DNA of 40,182 nt from Flavobacteriaceae bacterium (GCA_013373385.1 JABXHX010000001.1:1-40182), one strand, 5' to 3'; positions 7,266 to 14,773 are shown, counted from the first letter of the stretch. Notes: a model not told the origin generated them from the letters alone. Numbers and translations are program-made.

Positions 7266-9320
7266 TTAATGCCTGATAATAGTTGGTTTTATTAACACTG
7301 AAAGTTTTGATTTTGAAGCTGTACGAGTACGTTTGCTAAATAAGTACTTTATTATTGGGATTCTAGCTAAAAATGGAACACCAGACCCAGAGTCGTTTTT
7401 TAAATTTTCTTCTAATCCACCAAGAATTACTACATCTTGATCTTTTACTCTTATGGTTGAAGTAAATTCTCTAGTATTAATCCCTGGTGGAGCTTGTGGG
7501 TCTATTTTTTTACCATTAAAACTAGATTGAACTACTTTAACGCTAAGAGTTATCTGTCCATCTCCAGAGACAATTGGGGTTATTTTTATAGATAGATTCG
7601 CATCTACCGGAATGTAGTTTTTAATCTCCCTCGTTTGTGGGTTTTGAGAGCCAATAATGTCCGTAATTGTCTCTACATAATAAGACCGTTCACCATTAGA
7701 GAAATTTCCTTCATGACCATTTAAAACTGTAAGTGTCGGTGTAGATTTTATATCTAAATCTCCATTTGTTTCTAGTGCTTGAATCTTAGCATAAAAATTT
7801 GGTGAAACTTTACCTAAGTTCAACGAGCCAAAACCATTAAACCCACCAATAATTTTATTAATCGCATTTGCACCTAGAGTAAGTTCTGCGTTTGGGTACA
7901 CTCCTCCTTTGGTTTTTGTAGGCTGATCACCAAGACCAAGTTCTAAGCCTGTAGACACAGAAGCGTTTTTTCGTACTTCCAAAATAATTACATCAATCGT
8001 GATCCTAGGTATAGGTTTATCTATTTTTTTTATGAAATTTTTAAATTTTTCAATACGTTTTACTGGTCCACTAACAATAAAACTATTAAGTTCCATATCA
8101 CTTTGAATTTGTAATGAATCCCTTACTTCTTGAGGTATTATTGTTAGTAAATCTAGCTTTTTAGTTGTAAAGCTATTTTTATTAGTACTGAGATTTTCCC
8201 TAGAGTACTGAGTAGTAAACCTAGAAGTATTTCTAAGAGGTAATCCATTATTTTTAGTCAAACTATTATTTACGTTATTAACTAAAGAGTTTGTTTTAGA
8301 TTCATCCATAATTTGAATTGATCGATGCTGTAATTCAATTCTAACAGTACTCCTAACTGATGCTTGGTCATCTTTTCCAAAAAAATAAATATTATCTTCT
8401 TTTTTATAAGAATACTCTTTAGCTGTCTCAAAAATATAATTTAAAAGAGAGTCAAAATGAATATTGTTTGCTTTAAAAGAAGTACTTTCATTGGTAGGTA
8501 AAGCAGCTGTGGTAAACATGTTTATTTTTAAATCTAAACCAATCTCGTTAATAACTGTTGCAATTGGAATTTTATTAATGTCAACATCAATAATTTTATT
8601 AACTGTATCAATTACTTTAAAGTAAAAGTTTTTTGTTTTTAGAGATCGTCTATTTCTGTCACTTGTAATTGAGTAGTCTTTTTTGCTTGAAACTCTATAT
8701 GATCCATCCTTTATCTTATCAATCAGAAAATCATTAGTTGATGCCAAATTTTTTAACGCATCTTTAAGAGGCAATTCTTTTAAATAAAAAGTAACACTTT
8801 TACTTGCTAAAGTTGGAGAAAAGAAAATATTTTTTCCTGTTAATTGTGTTATTTTTCTAAATACAGCATCTAATTTATCATTTTTCAAATCTAAAGAAAT
8901 AACTTTCTTTCCCTCATCATAAGTGATGAGAATTTCTTTCGGTGTCGGTTTTGGAGCCTTCTTTTTATTAATACTGATAATAGATCCAATAATATCAATT
9001 TCTAAATTAAATTTACTTGCACAAAAGATTAAAACGTCTTTAACTGCAACGTCAGAAAAATTTTGCGCAACTCGTATTGCGTTTAAATTAGGATCTACTG
9101 CTATATTTAGTTTGTTAACTGTAGCTATTGCTCGTATAAACTTTGGGAGCTGAGAATCCCTAATATTAGTGTTTACTTTTTTTCCTAAAGCAGGAATATG
9201 TTTTTCTAAGCTATCTAATCTTTGTTGTAATTGAGCTATATATTTAGGTGAGCTTGTCTGAGCAGCACTCACAAAAAAAAATGAAATAAATATGCTGGTA
9301 AGTAGATATCTTTTTATCAC
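7266..9320 (-). CDS. gspD: Secretin (GspD/PilQ-type outer-membrane channel)
   Basis: The outer-membrane secretion pore. A signal peptide covers about residues 1-20 (cleavage near SAA|Q). Three STN/N-type ring-forming periplasmic modules follow at about 60-115, 140-210 and 240-315. A Ser/Asn/Thr-rich linker at about 335-385 precedes the secretin core at 438-683. The core carries the typical elements: the IDVIILEV strand at about 442, the VLNGHEG segment near 532-538, the GG pair in VVILGGLEE (about 631-638), and the VPFLARIPIIKYLF lip signature at about 648-661. Total length of 684 is normal. The start ATG lies 18 bp after the stop of the lipoprotein gene, so lipoprotein, secretin, gspL and gspM probably share one transcript. 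Confidence 0.93.
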   Translation of the reverse strand: MIKRYLLTSIFISFFFVSAAQTSSPKYIAQLQQRLDSLEKHIPALGKKVNTNIRDSQLPKFIRAIATVNKLNIAVDPNLNAIRVAQNFSDVAVKDVLIFCASKFNLEIDIIGSIISINKKKAPKPTPKEILITYDEGKKVISLDLKNDKLDAVFRKITQLTGKNIFFSPTLASKSVTFYLKELPLKDALKNLASTNDFLIDKIKDGSYRVSSKKDYSITSDRNRRSLKTKNFYFKVIDTVNKIIDVDINKIPIATVINEIGLDLKINMFTTAALPTNESTSFKANNIHFDSLLNYIFETAKEYSYKKEDNIYFFGKDDQASVRSTVRIELQHRSIQIMDESKTNSLVNNVNNSLTKNNGLPLRNTSRFTTQYSRENLSTNKNSFTTKKLDLLTIIPQEVRDSLQIQSDMELNSFIVSGPVKRIEKFKNFIKKIDKPIPRITIDVIILEVRKNASVSTGLELGLGDQPTKTKGGVYPNAELTLGANAINKIIGGFNGFGSLNLGKVSPNFYAKIQALETNGDLDIKSTPTLTVLNGHEGNFSNGERSYYVETITDIIGSQNPQTREIKNYIPVDANLSIKITPIVSGDGQITLSVKVVQSSFNGKKIDPQAPPGINTREFTSTIRVKDQDVVILGGLEENLKNDSGSGVPFLARIPIIKYLFSKRTRTASKSKLSVLIKPTIIRH

Positions 9321-9338
9321 AATTTAGTTTATTTAATA

Positions 9339-9692
9339 TTATTGTACTTCAAAAGAAATGGTTGTATAACTAGTTTGGTAACCAGAATTAATTGCTTTGA
9401 CTCTCCACTGATAATTCCCTTTTGCTAAATCTTTAGAAAATGCTGTTTTGGTAATTGTGGTGTCTAGCACCAATTGAGCTGCATTGGTAAAGTTTGGTGA
9501 AGCTACTTGTAGTTGATACAACGTAGCCTCTTCTACAGAATCCCAATTAAAACTAATAACACCACTTGTAACTTTAGCGTTTTGCGTAGGAGCAAAAACA
9601 GTCACACTTGTGTTTGAGATATCTTCAACAAAAATGGCTTGGCAATTAATAAACGAAAATAGAATAAATAGCAATGCACCTGTCTTTTTCAT
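9339..9692 (-). CDS. Small lipoprotein with fibronectin-III-like domain, pilotin candidate
   Basis: A 117-residue secreted protein. The N-terminus is a signal peptide ending in a probable lipobox (FINC, Cys17), somewhat atypical with Asn at -1. The rest has the Trp/Tyr pattern of a single fibronectin type III-like beta sandwich, with a NWDSVEEATLYQLQV core around 49-63 and a YQWRVKAIN strand around 94-102. It is the first gene of the leftward unit and precedes the secretin by 18 bp. Small outer-membrane lipoproteins encoded beside secretins often act as pilotins that target or stabilise the channel. Known pilotins are TPR or alpha/beta folds, so a FN3-like pilotin would be new. That role is inference from position only. 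Confidence 0.6.
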   Translation of the reverse strand: MKKTGALLFILFSFINCQAIFVEDISNTSVTVFAPTQNAKVTSGVISFNWDSVEEATLYQLQVASPNFTNAAQLVLDTTITKTAFSKDLAKGNYQWRVKAINSGYQTSYTTISFEVQ

Positions 9693-9741
9693 AAAAACGA
9701 ATTTTATATTTTATAAAGGTAAAAAATTATTTGATTTTTAA

Positions 9742-9749
9742 TACATTTG
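9742..9749 (+). promoter_or_regulatory. Candidate -7 box for the gspG-like gene
   Basis: TACATTTG matches TAnnTTTG. Transcription would begin near 9755, which would place the upstream ATG (9755) at the transcript end and favour the second in-frame ATG at 9776 as the real start. No TTTG is present at the usual 19-20 bp spacing. Confidence 0.4.
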
Positions 9750-9754
9750 AAAGA

Positions 9755-10195
9755 ATGAAATCGAAGATTAATGTTATGAAAAAATTCAATAAGGTTGTTT
9801 CAAAAAGAATTTCTGCTTTTAACTTAGAAGAATTGTTAGTTGTTTTAGTAATTATTGGGATTTTAGTGTTGATTGCATTACCCAATTTAATGCCAATGAT
9901 TACAAAGGCAAAGAGTATTGAAGCGCAGACACAATTGACTTCTATACATAGTTATCAAAAAACATACTTTTATATGAATTCTAAGTATAGTAATGATTTA
10001 AATGCAATTGATTTTATTCCTCCAAAAACAGTCAAAGAAGGTGGTAGAGCTAATTATGAGTATGAAATCATTGAAGCAACAAACTCAACTTTTAAAGCTA
10101 GAGCTACGGCTATAACTGATTTTAATGGAGATGGGAAATTTAATGTGTGGGAAATTGATCAAGATCAAAACTTAAAACAGGTCGTAAAAGATTAG
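9755..10195 (+). CDS. gspG: Major pseudopilin, GspG-like
   Basis: The probable major subunit of the pseudopilus. Numbering from the ATG at 9755 gives 146 residues: a basic leader ending in Ala21, mature N-terminus FNLEELLVVLVIIGILVLIA with Glu at +5 (E26), and the Pro break in the helix common to GspG/PilA proteins. An alternative in-frame ATG at 9776 gives a 14-residue leader and fits the -7 box better. The C-terminus DFNGDGKFNVWEIDQDQ resembles the calcium-binding loop of GspG, which ends in an acidic DxDGDG-type segment. It is divergent from the secretin unit and separate from the minor pseudopilins, which fits a subunit needed in higher amounts. Codon usage and base composition look like its neighbours. 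Confidence 0.85.
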   Translation: MKSKINVMKKFNKVVSKRISAFNLEELLVVLVIIGILVLIALPNLMPMITKAKSIEAQTQLTSIHSYQKTYFYMNSKYSNDLNAIDFIPPKTVKEGGRANYEYEIIEATNSTFKARATAITDFNGDGKFNVWEIDQDQNLKQVVKD

Positions 10196-10196
10196 T

Positions 10197-10215
10197 GTTA
10201 TTTTTAGAAAATAAC
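10197..10215 (+). terminator. AU-rich hairpin after gspG-like gene
   Basis: A perfect inverted repeat, GTTATTTT and AAAATAAC, with a 3-base loop begins one base after the stop codon. There is no following T-tract, so it may stabilise the 3' end of the mRNA instead of terminating. A stronger terminator lies at 10333. Confidence 0.4.
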
Positions 10216-10332
10216 CATTCAATAAACTTTTCTTCATAGTTCGATGTTTTATAAGGGTTAAAACATGCTTAAATCATTGATAATCAGAGTTAATTTATTC
10301 GATAATAGCCTAAAAGAAGGAGCAAAAAACAG

Positions 10333-10366
10333 AAAAAGCTGCACGATTGTGTAGCTTTTTTTATTT
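10333..10366 (+). terminator. Intrinsic terminator
   Basis: The stem AAAAAGCTGCAC / GTGTAGCTTTTT has a single G-T pair and a 4-base GATT loop, followed by a T-rich run. It closes the gspG transcript about 140 bp downstream of the gene. By symmetry it might also act on leftward transcription leaving the LytTR gene, whose stop is at 10446. Confidence 0.75.
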
Positions 10367-10402
10367 TTCCACTTTTGTTGCGAAAAGCTTATATTAAACA
10401 AT

Positions 10403-10423
10403 CTGTGCTGAGCTTGTCGAAAC
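10403..10423. repeat. Copy of a dispersed GAGCTTGTCGAA-type intergenic motif
   Basis: CTGTGCTGAGCTTGTCGAAAC resembles the short motif (CTTCGACAAGCTCAG on the other strand) that I recall as frequent between genes in Bacteroidota genomes. Only one copy is seen in this window, so the repeat nature is from memory and not shown here. Read leftward it encodes FRQAQHRL, a string that appears in many spurious ORFs. Confidence 0.45.
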
Positions 10424-10445
10424 ATTAAAGTGAATTCATTTTCAC

Positions 10446-11150
10446 TCAAGGTTTACATAATTCATCTACTACTCCTTTATAAGTTTGACCAATAGGAATT
10501 TCTATAGCTCCTATTTCTATATCTGAAGAGGTATAGGCAGTAATTTTATTTTTTGAAACTATATAAGAACGATGAACTCTTACAAATTGTGAACTAGGTA
10601 ATTCTTGCAAAATAGAGCCTATATTTATTCTAACAACAAGTGATTTAGTTGAAGTGTGAATTCGTATATAATCTTTAAGACTTTCGACATATAATATAGA
10701 ATCAAAATTTACTTTGTGTTGTTTTTTATTGACATTAACATATATATGATTCCTCTCAGAGATACTTTTCAAAGTTATATTTTTTCTTTTACTATTTTGG
10801 TAGTAGCGCTGAACAGCTTTGAAAAAACGTTCAAATGATATCGGTTTTAATAAATAATCTACAATATCAAGATCATAGCCTTCAATAGCATATTCTCTAT
10901 GAGCAGTAGTTAGAATTGCTTTCGGCAAATCTTTAGAATTTTTTAAAAATTCCAGACCCGTAAGTAAAGGCATCTGGATATCAAGAAAAAGTAAGTCTAC
11001 CGATTGTTTTTTCAATATCTCAGAAGCTTCTATTGCACTATAACAAGTAGCTACAACTTCAAGATCCGGCAACGTGCTAATATATTTCTCTAACAATTCT
11101 ATTGCAGGTTGTTCATCATCTATTATCATACATTTTACTAGCATACTCAT
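10446..11150 (-). CDS. LytTR-family response regulator
   Basis: A DNA-binding response regulator. The receiver domain spans about 4-120, with the acidic pair D11/D12, phosphoacceptor D57 in LFLDIQMP, T81 and K102. The LytTR DNA-binding domain spans about 135-232, with the typical YVESLKDYIRIHT and FVRVHRSYIVS segments. The gene overlaps the upstream kinase gene by an ATGA junction, so the two are translationally coupled and form a cognate pair. Targets are unknown. LytTR proteins bind pairs of short direct repeats, and a repeat region lies upstream of the neighbouring esterase gene. The family call is firm. Confidence 0.92.
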   Translation of the reverse strand: MSMLVKCMIIDDEQPAIELLEKYISTLPDLEVVATCYSAIEASEILKKQSVDLLFLDIQMPLLTGLEFLKNSKDLPKAILTTAHREYAIEGYDLDIVDYLLKPISFERFFKAVQRYYQNSKRKNITLKSISERNHIYVNVNKKQHKVNFDSILYVESLKDYIRIHTSTKSLVVRINIGSILQELPSSQFVRVHRSYIVSKNKITAYTSSDIEIGAIEIPIGQTYKGVVDELCKP

Positions 11151-12163
11151 GGGATATTAATTAGCAAGTTAACATTAAAATAGCTTTTATTTCCATCTAT
11201 TTTCAATTGATGATTCTTTGGATATATCAGGTTTAGCTGCCTTTTGATATTACGTAATCCTATGCCCTTATTGTCTATATCATCATGTTGAATATCTTTT
11301 GTATTCCAAACATTAAAAATCAATAAGTTTTGATCTTGTTTCAAAGAAATTTTGATTTCAGGGTTTGAAATACTTTTACCCACCCCATGTTTAAAAGCAT
11401 TCTCTACCAATGATAGTAATAATAATGGAGTAACTCCTTGTTTTAGGATTTTTTCAGGCTTTTCTAGAGATACTTTTAGTCTATCTCCATATCGTATTTT
11501 CTCTAACTCAATATAATGCTGAATACAATCTATTTCTTCTGTTATATCTACCTGATCTTTCTGGCTTTTATACAATACATAATTTAATATTTCCGAAAGT
11601 TGTAATACCATATCTCCCGCTCTAGGAGATTTATTAATTATATATGAATATAAATTGTTGAGTGTATTGAATAAAAAATGAGGATTTAACTGGGCTTTTA
11701 AATATTTGAGCTCTGTTGATAGTTTCTCTTGCTGTAATAACAACAAACGATCCTTTTCCTGTTGTTGTTTTCTTAGAGTTTGATATGTATATATCATCAA
11801 AGCAGGTGGATAAAACATAATAGTTTTGGAAAGGTAAGATGGTATATTAAGGAGTTTCATCTCATTGCCATGTAGAACATGTAGTACATATCTGAATCCG
11901 ACAAACAATAAAAATGACACAAAAATAAGACTCAAAACAAAAGCTAGATTTTTCTTTTTGTTTAATAGCCTTGGAACTTGCCAATAATTAAAACTATAAG
12001 CCGCTATAATATAAAATGGGAACTTAATAGCTACATTCTCTGTATAATCAAGATAATAAGCTTTATTACCTGCATAAGACAGAATGTAAATTAAGAATAG
12101 TAAAGTCCAAAAAATAAGGTGTTGTAAAAATTTGTTTTTAACTACTATCTCAGAGAAATTCAT
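11147..12163 (-). CDS. LytS/YehU-type sensor histidine kinase
   Basis: A membrane sensor kinase of the His_kinase (PF06580) type. From the ATG at 12163 (338 residues) there are four N-terminal membrane helices (roughly 15-32, 48-63, 73-97 and 110-125) and a short coiled coil. The phosphoacceptor motif QLNPHFLFN has H162. The C-terminal ATPase domain carries the N-box LVENAFKHGVG and a G-box NKGIGLRNIK. A longer reading from a TTG at 12172 adds three residues, but the ATG is preferred. No periplasmic sensor domain is present, so the signal is probably sensed within the membrane, as is common for this family in Bacteroidota. It is co-transcribed with the LytTR regulator downstream. Confidence 0.9.
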   Translation of the reverse strand: MNFSEIVVKNKFLQHLIFWTLLFLIYILSYAGNKAYYLDYTENVAIKFPFYIIAAYSFNYWQVPRLLNKKKNLAFVLSLIFVSFLLFVGFRYVLHVLHGNEMKLLNIPSYLSKTIMFYPPALMIYTYQTLRKQQQEKDRLLLLQQEKLSTELKYLKAQLNPHFLFNTLNNLYSYIINKSPRAGDMVLQLSEILNYVLYKSQKDQVDITEEIDCIQHYIELEKIRYGDRLKVSLEKPEKILKQGVTPLLLLSLVENAFKHGVGKSISNPEIKISLKQDQNLLIFNVWNTKDIQHDDIDNKGIGLRNIKRQLNLIYPKNHQLKIDGNKSYFNVNLLINIP

Positions 12164-12169
12164 ATACTT

Positions 12170-12177
12170 CAAAGATA
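12170..12177 (-). promoter_or_regulatory. Possible -7 box for the LytS/LytTR operon
   Basis: On the minus strand this reads TATCTTTG, matching TAnnTTTG. It lies only 7 bp before the ATG at 12163, so the transcript would be essentially leaderless. No -33 element is seen. It may be chance. Confidence 0.25.
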
Positions 12178-12206
12178 GATAATTATAATATTTGAATATG
12201 TATTAA

Positions 12207-12266
12207 TTGCTATAGTTGCTATAGCTGTATACAAATAATCATTAATCATCTACAAACAACTACAGC
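12207..12266. promoter_or_regulatory. Repeat cluster between kinase and esterase genes
   Basis: Two adjacent copies of TTGCTATAG (12207-12215 and 12216-12224) are followed at 12258-12266 by CAACTACAG, whose reverse complement CTGTAGTTG resembles the CTATAGTTG formed across the direct repeats. It lies in the divergent intergenic region upstream of the esterase gene. It could be an operator, for example for the LytTR regulator, but it does not cleanly match the published LytTR consensus. Confidence 0.3.
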
Positions 12267-12374
12267 TTACTTTTTTAGATCTTTAACAGCACTTAGTCTC
12301 AATTCTTCTATTTTTCAAAAAAGATATGATAAAACCATTGTTATTCGCAGTGTCTAAACAAAAACACAAACACT

Positions 12375-13607
12375 ATGAAGTCCTTTCAACTTACACTTAT
12401 AGCTCTTGTTATTACATTAAACCTTAGCTGTGTTAGTGGGCAAGAGAAATTACCAATAAATAAACTACAATCGACTGAAAAAGATAACTTAATCTCAATC
12501 GGAAGGAAGTTTACACTATACTCCAAAATATTAGAGGAAGACAAAGAGATTTACATTTCATTACCTCATAAATATGAAGAACATGTACAGACTTATCCTA
12601 TCATTTTTACTTTGGAGGCTGAACTCCTATTTGAATCCGCACACACAATAACAAAGTTTATGTCTGCTAGGAGTAAAATGCCTCAATCTATTGTGATAGG
12701 TATTACGAATGGAGAATATAAAAAGCGAAATGAAATGGGGTTCAAAAAGTGGGGTGCTAAACCAGATAAATATTTAAAGTTTATTGAACAGGAACTCATC
12801 CCTTATATAGAAACAAATTACCGCGCAAACCAACATCGTACCATAATCGGTTTATCTCCAACTACCGGATTACTCTTTGAAGCATTTTTTGAAAAACCTG
12901 AATTATTTAAAGGATACATAGCTTTATCTGCCCACCTAGAGTGGGACATAATCCCAAATTCAACGTTAATTGACAAAATTATATCTAAACTCAAAGAACC
13001 TAACAGACCGAAAACAACTCTTTATTTAGGTAGAGCAGATAGCGATTTAAAAGACGGTCAATATATTCAGAAAGCATTTGACGATGCTATTCATAAATTA
13101 AAAAATGAAAAAAGTATCACTAACTGTACAATAGATATCTTGAAAAATGAAGAACATTACTTAATGTCAATCAAAGGTATAAGATCGGGGCTTGCATCAG
13201 TCTACTCCAACAGTATTTGGAGAGACCCAGGTTTGATTGGTTGGGATAAAACTAAAAACTATGCCAGAGATTATTATAAAAACTATTATGACAATTTATC
13301 TTCTATATATGGCTTTGATATTTTTCCTGTAGAAGATGGACATGCGTATGGGTATTATTTAGCGGGAGTAATCTATAATGCTAAAAGATGGGGCACAAAT
13401 AAACAAGTTATTGATCTTGCAGAACTTGGAATATCTTATTATCCTAATTCTGCAAAACTACACATACAACTTGCTGAAGCATATAAGAAAGAAGGAAAGT
13501 TAAAGAAAGCATACACAACCGCAAAAAAATCTATTCAATTAGCCAAAACTTTTAATCCAGATGAGTTAAATAAATATTTGGAAAGGTTCGAGGAGTTAAA
13601 AAAATGA
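12375..13607 (+). CDS. Secreted esterase-like lipoprotein with C-terminal TPRs
   Basis: A 410-residue protein with a lipoprotein signal (Cys19 in LNLSC), an alpha/beta-hydrolase domain of the putative-esterase family (about 40-285) and tetratricopeptide-like helices at about 340-405. The nucleophile elbow is GLSPTTG at 159-165, with Ser161 as probable nucleophile. The residues after Ser differ from the GHSMGG or GQSxGG forms usual in Fes/IroE-like esterases. A candidate acid is near D222 and a candidate His is H261 in EEHY. Esterase plus TPR proteins of this shape are common in Bacteroidota, with unknown substrates. It is transcribed away from the LytS/LytTR pair, which may regulate it. A strong terminator follows about 105 bp downstream. 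Confidence 0.75.
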   Translation: MKSFQLTLIALVITLNLSCVSGQEKLPINKLQSTEKDNLISIGRKFTLYSKILEEDKEIYISLPHKYEEHVQTYPIIFTLEAELLFESAHTITKFMSARSKMPQSIVIGITNGEYKKRNEMGFKKWGAKPDKYLKFIEQELIPYIETNYRANQHRTIIGLSPTTGLLFEAFFEKPELFKGYIALSAHLEWDIIPNSTLIDKIISKLKEPNRPKTTLYLGRADSDLKDGQYIQKAFDDAIHKLKNEKSITNCTIDILKNEEHYLMSIKGIRSGLASVYSNSIWRDPGLIGWDKTKNYARDYYKNYYDNLSSIYGFDIFPVEDGHAYGYYLAGVIYNAKRWGTNKQVIDLAELGISYYPNSAKLHIQLAEAYKKEGKLKKAYTTAKKSIQLAKTFNPDELNKYLERFEELKK

Positions 13608-13906
13608 AAAGAATTACATTCATTACAGATATTTACTTTGATGAACGGTTTCTTCTTAAGAATACTTAATTATCAAGCTAAAAGGGTTCGATAGTTGTTC
13701 AAGAGGAGGAGCAAAAAGCCTTAACAGAAATGTTAAGGCTTTTTTATTTTCAAACTTTTGATTCCGTTATATTTACTAAGAATAATGGCTATGAGTTGAT
13801 TCATTTACTATAAAAGAATAATCTGCAAGGTTTATTTTTTCTTGCGCAAATAATTTGACCGTTAGAAAAGTTATTGCTAATACTAATTGATTTATTTTTT
13901 TCGTTT
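13608..13906. other. 299-bp intergenic stretch with one terminator
   Basis: It contains the terminator at 13713-13745 and, before it, a GGTTCGATA...GGAGCAAAAA segment. It also holds a 20-codon ATG ORF (from 13603) with no recognisable product. Nothing else supportable was seen. Confidence 0.5.
13713..13745 (+). terminator. Strong intrinsic terminator
   Basis: A perfect 14-bp stem, AAAAAGCCTTAACA / TGTTAAGGCTTTTT, with a GAAA tetraloop and a T-tract. It ends the esterase transcript. The A-tract on the other side would let it work leftward too, for the gene that ends at 13907. Confidence 0.88.
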
Positions 13907-14611
13907 TTAATTTATTTTTTTGTTAATAGATAAGCTGTCGGTAGTTTGCACTAATGGGTTGTTTCCTTTTTCAGCTTTTAGAGTGATCCTACCATCTTTT
14001 TTTGAATCACTTATTTTAGCTATACTTAGGTCTTTATCAGTTTCATGCCATAGAACAATTCTATCTCTTATTCCTTGATTTTCTGGTAAATCTGCATTAA
14101 TGGTCATAAAAGCTATGTTGGGTGCAGCGTATAAATAAATTGCTTCTCCTCCATCTTCTCCCCCGTAATCCATCCCTAAACCTACACTATTATCATCATC
14201 ACTAAACCCATATCCAGAACGCTCCTCTCCATTGCTATCATTAAAAAACAATGACCACCCTTCATTAGCTCTATCAAAATATTTATTACCCAAAAATAAT
14301 TTACCGTGAGGACCTAAGTGAATTCTGTCCATGCCTTTTTCATCCATAAATACCATCCCACTTAAGGTGTCTTTTCTAATCCTGCTTCTATTATCAAAAG
14401 GGAAACCCATTTTTATTCTCGGATTTCCATAATCATCAACAATAACAATTCCTTTGGCCGTTATAACATCTTCTTTGGTATTAGTAGATAACCCAAAAAA
14501 TAACACAGCATTAGTGGTAAACAAAAAAATAATAAGTAATAAATGTGCTTTTTGACGCTTTTCTAATTTTTTAATTAGTTCATTAGTATCCTTTGATTCA
14601 TTAGTCTTCAT
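13907..14611 (-). CDS. Unknown single-pass membrane protein
   Basis: I do not recognise the family. The 234-residue protein has a charged N-terminal helix (about 1-20), one membrane segment (about 22-43) and an extracytoplasmic region rich in Gly, Asp and short strands. Within it, units such as GIVIVDDYGNPRIKMGFP (about 54-71) and MVFMDEKGMDRIHLGPHG (about 86-103) look like degenerate beta repeats of the form hydrophobic strand, D-x-x-G turn, strand. The C-terminus is Lys/Asn-rich. It lies between terminators and the AraC relic and is not obviously in an operon. A structural or surface role is possible but not shown. Confidence 0.6.
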   Translation of the reverse strand: MKTNESKDTNELIKKLEKRQKAHLLLIIFLFTTNAVLFFGLSTNTKEDVITAKGIVIVDDYGNPRIKMGFPFDNRSRIRKDTLSGMVFMDEKGMDRIHLGPHGKLFLGNKYFDRANEGWSLFFNDSNGEERSGYGFSDDDNSVGLGMDYGGEDGGEAIYLYAAPNIAFMTINADLPENQGIRDRIVLWHETDKDLSIAKISDSKKDGRITLKAEKGNNPLVQTTDSLSINKKIN

Positions 14612-14701
14612 ATGATTTTTATTTTACTTACTGAGTAAAAATAATTTAACTTTTATAAAACTTAAAACAACAATTGTCCCAAAGAATATTATGAGACATA
14701 A

Positions 14702-14773
14702 TTAAACGAAAGTGTATTTAAAGATATTGAAGGGATAACACCAACACAGTATAAAGACTCAATTTCTGTCTAG
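14702..14773 (+). pseudogene. C-terminal relic of an AraC-family regulator
   Basis: This stretch translates as about 23 codons ending VFKDIEGITPTQYKDSISV and a stop. The first part is the end of an AraC DNA-binding domain and closely matches RIFKDVEGVTPTQYKNNY at the end of the intact AraC gene at 16960-18099. An in-frame stop at 14699-14701 and the absence of the upstream helix-turn-helix show that only the tail remains. It suggests a former duplicate or neighbour, deleted except for its 3' end. Confidence 0.75.

Noticed and set aside
10258..10449. Leftward ORF of 63 codons containing FRQAQHRL
   Set aside because: It spans a terminator and the GAGCTTGTCGAA motif; this peptide string is a known by-product of that repeat.
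13603..13665. ATG ORF of 20 codons after the esterase
   Set aside because: Too short, no recognisable features, and it overlaps the esterase stop by chance ATGA.
13684..13722. tRNA-like string GGTTCGATA...GGAGGAGCA before a terminator, echoed near 10309
   Set aside because: No T-stem or acceptor pairing can be formed, so it is not a tRNA; similarity of the two tails may be chance.
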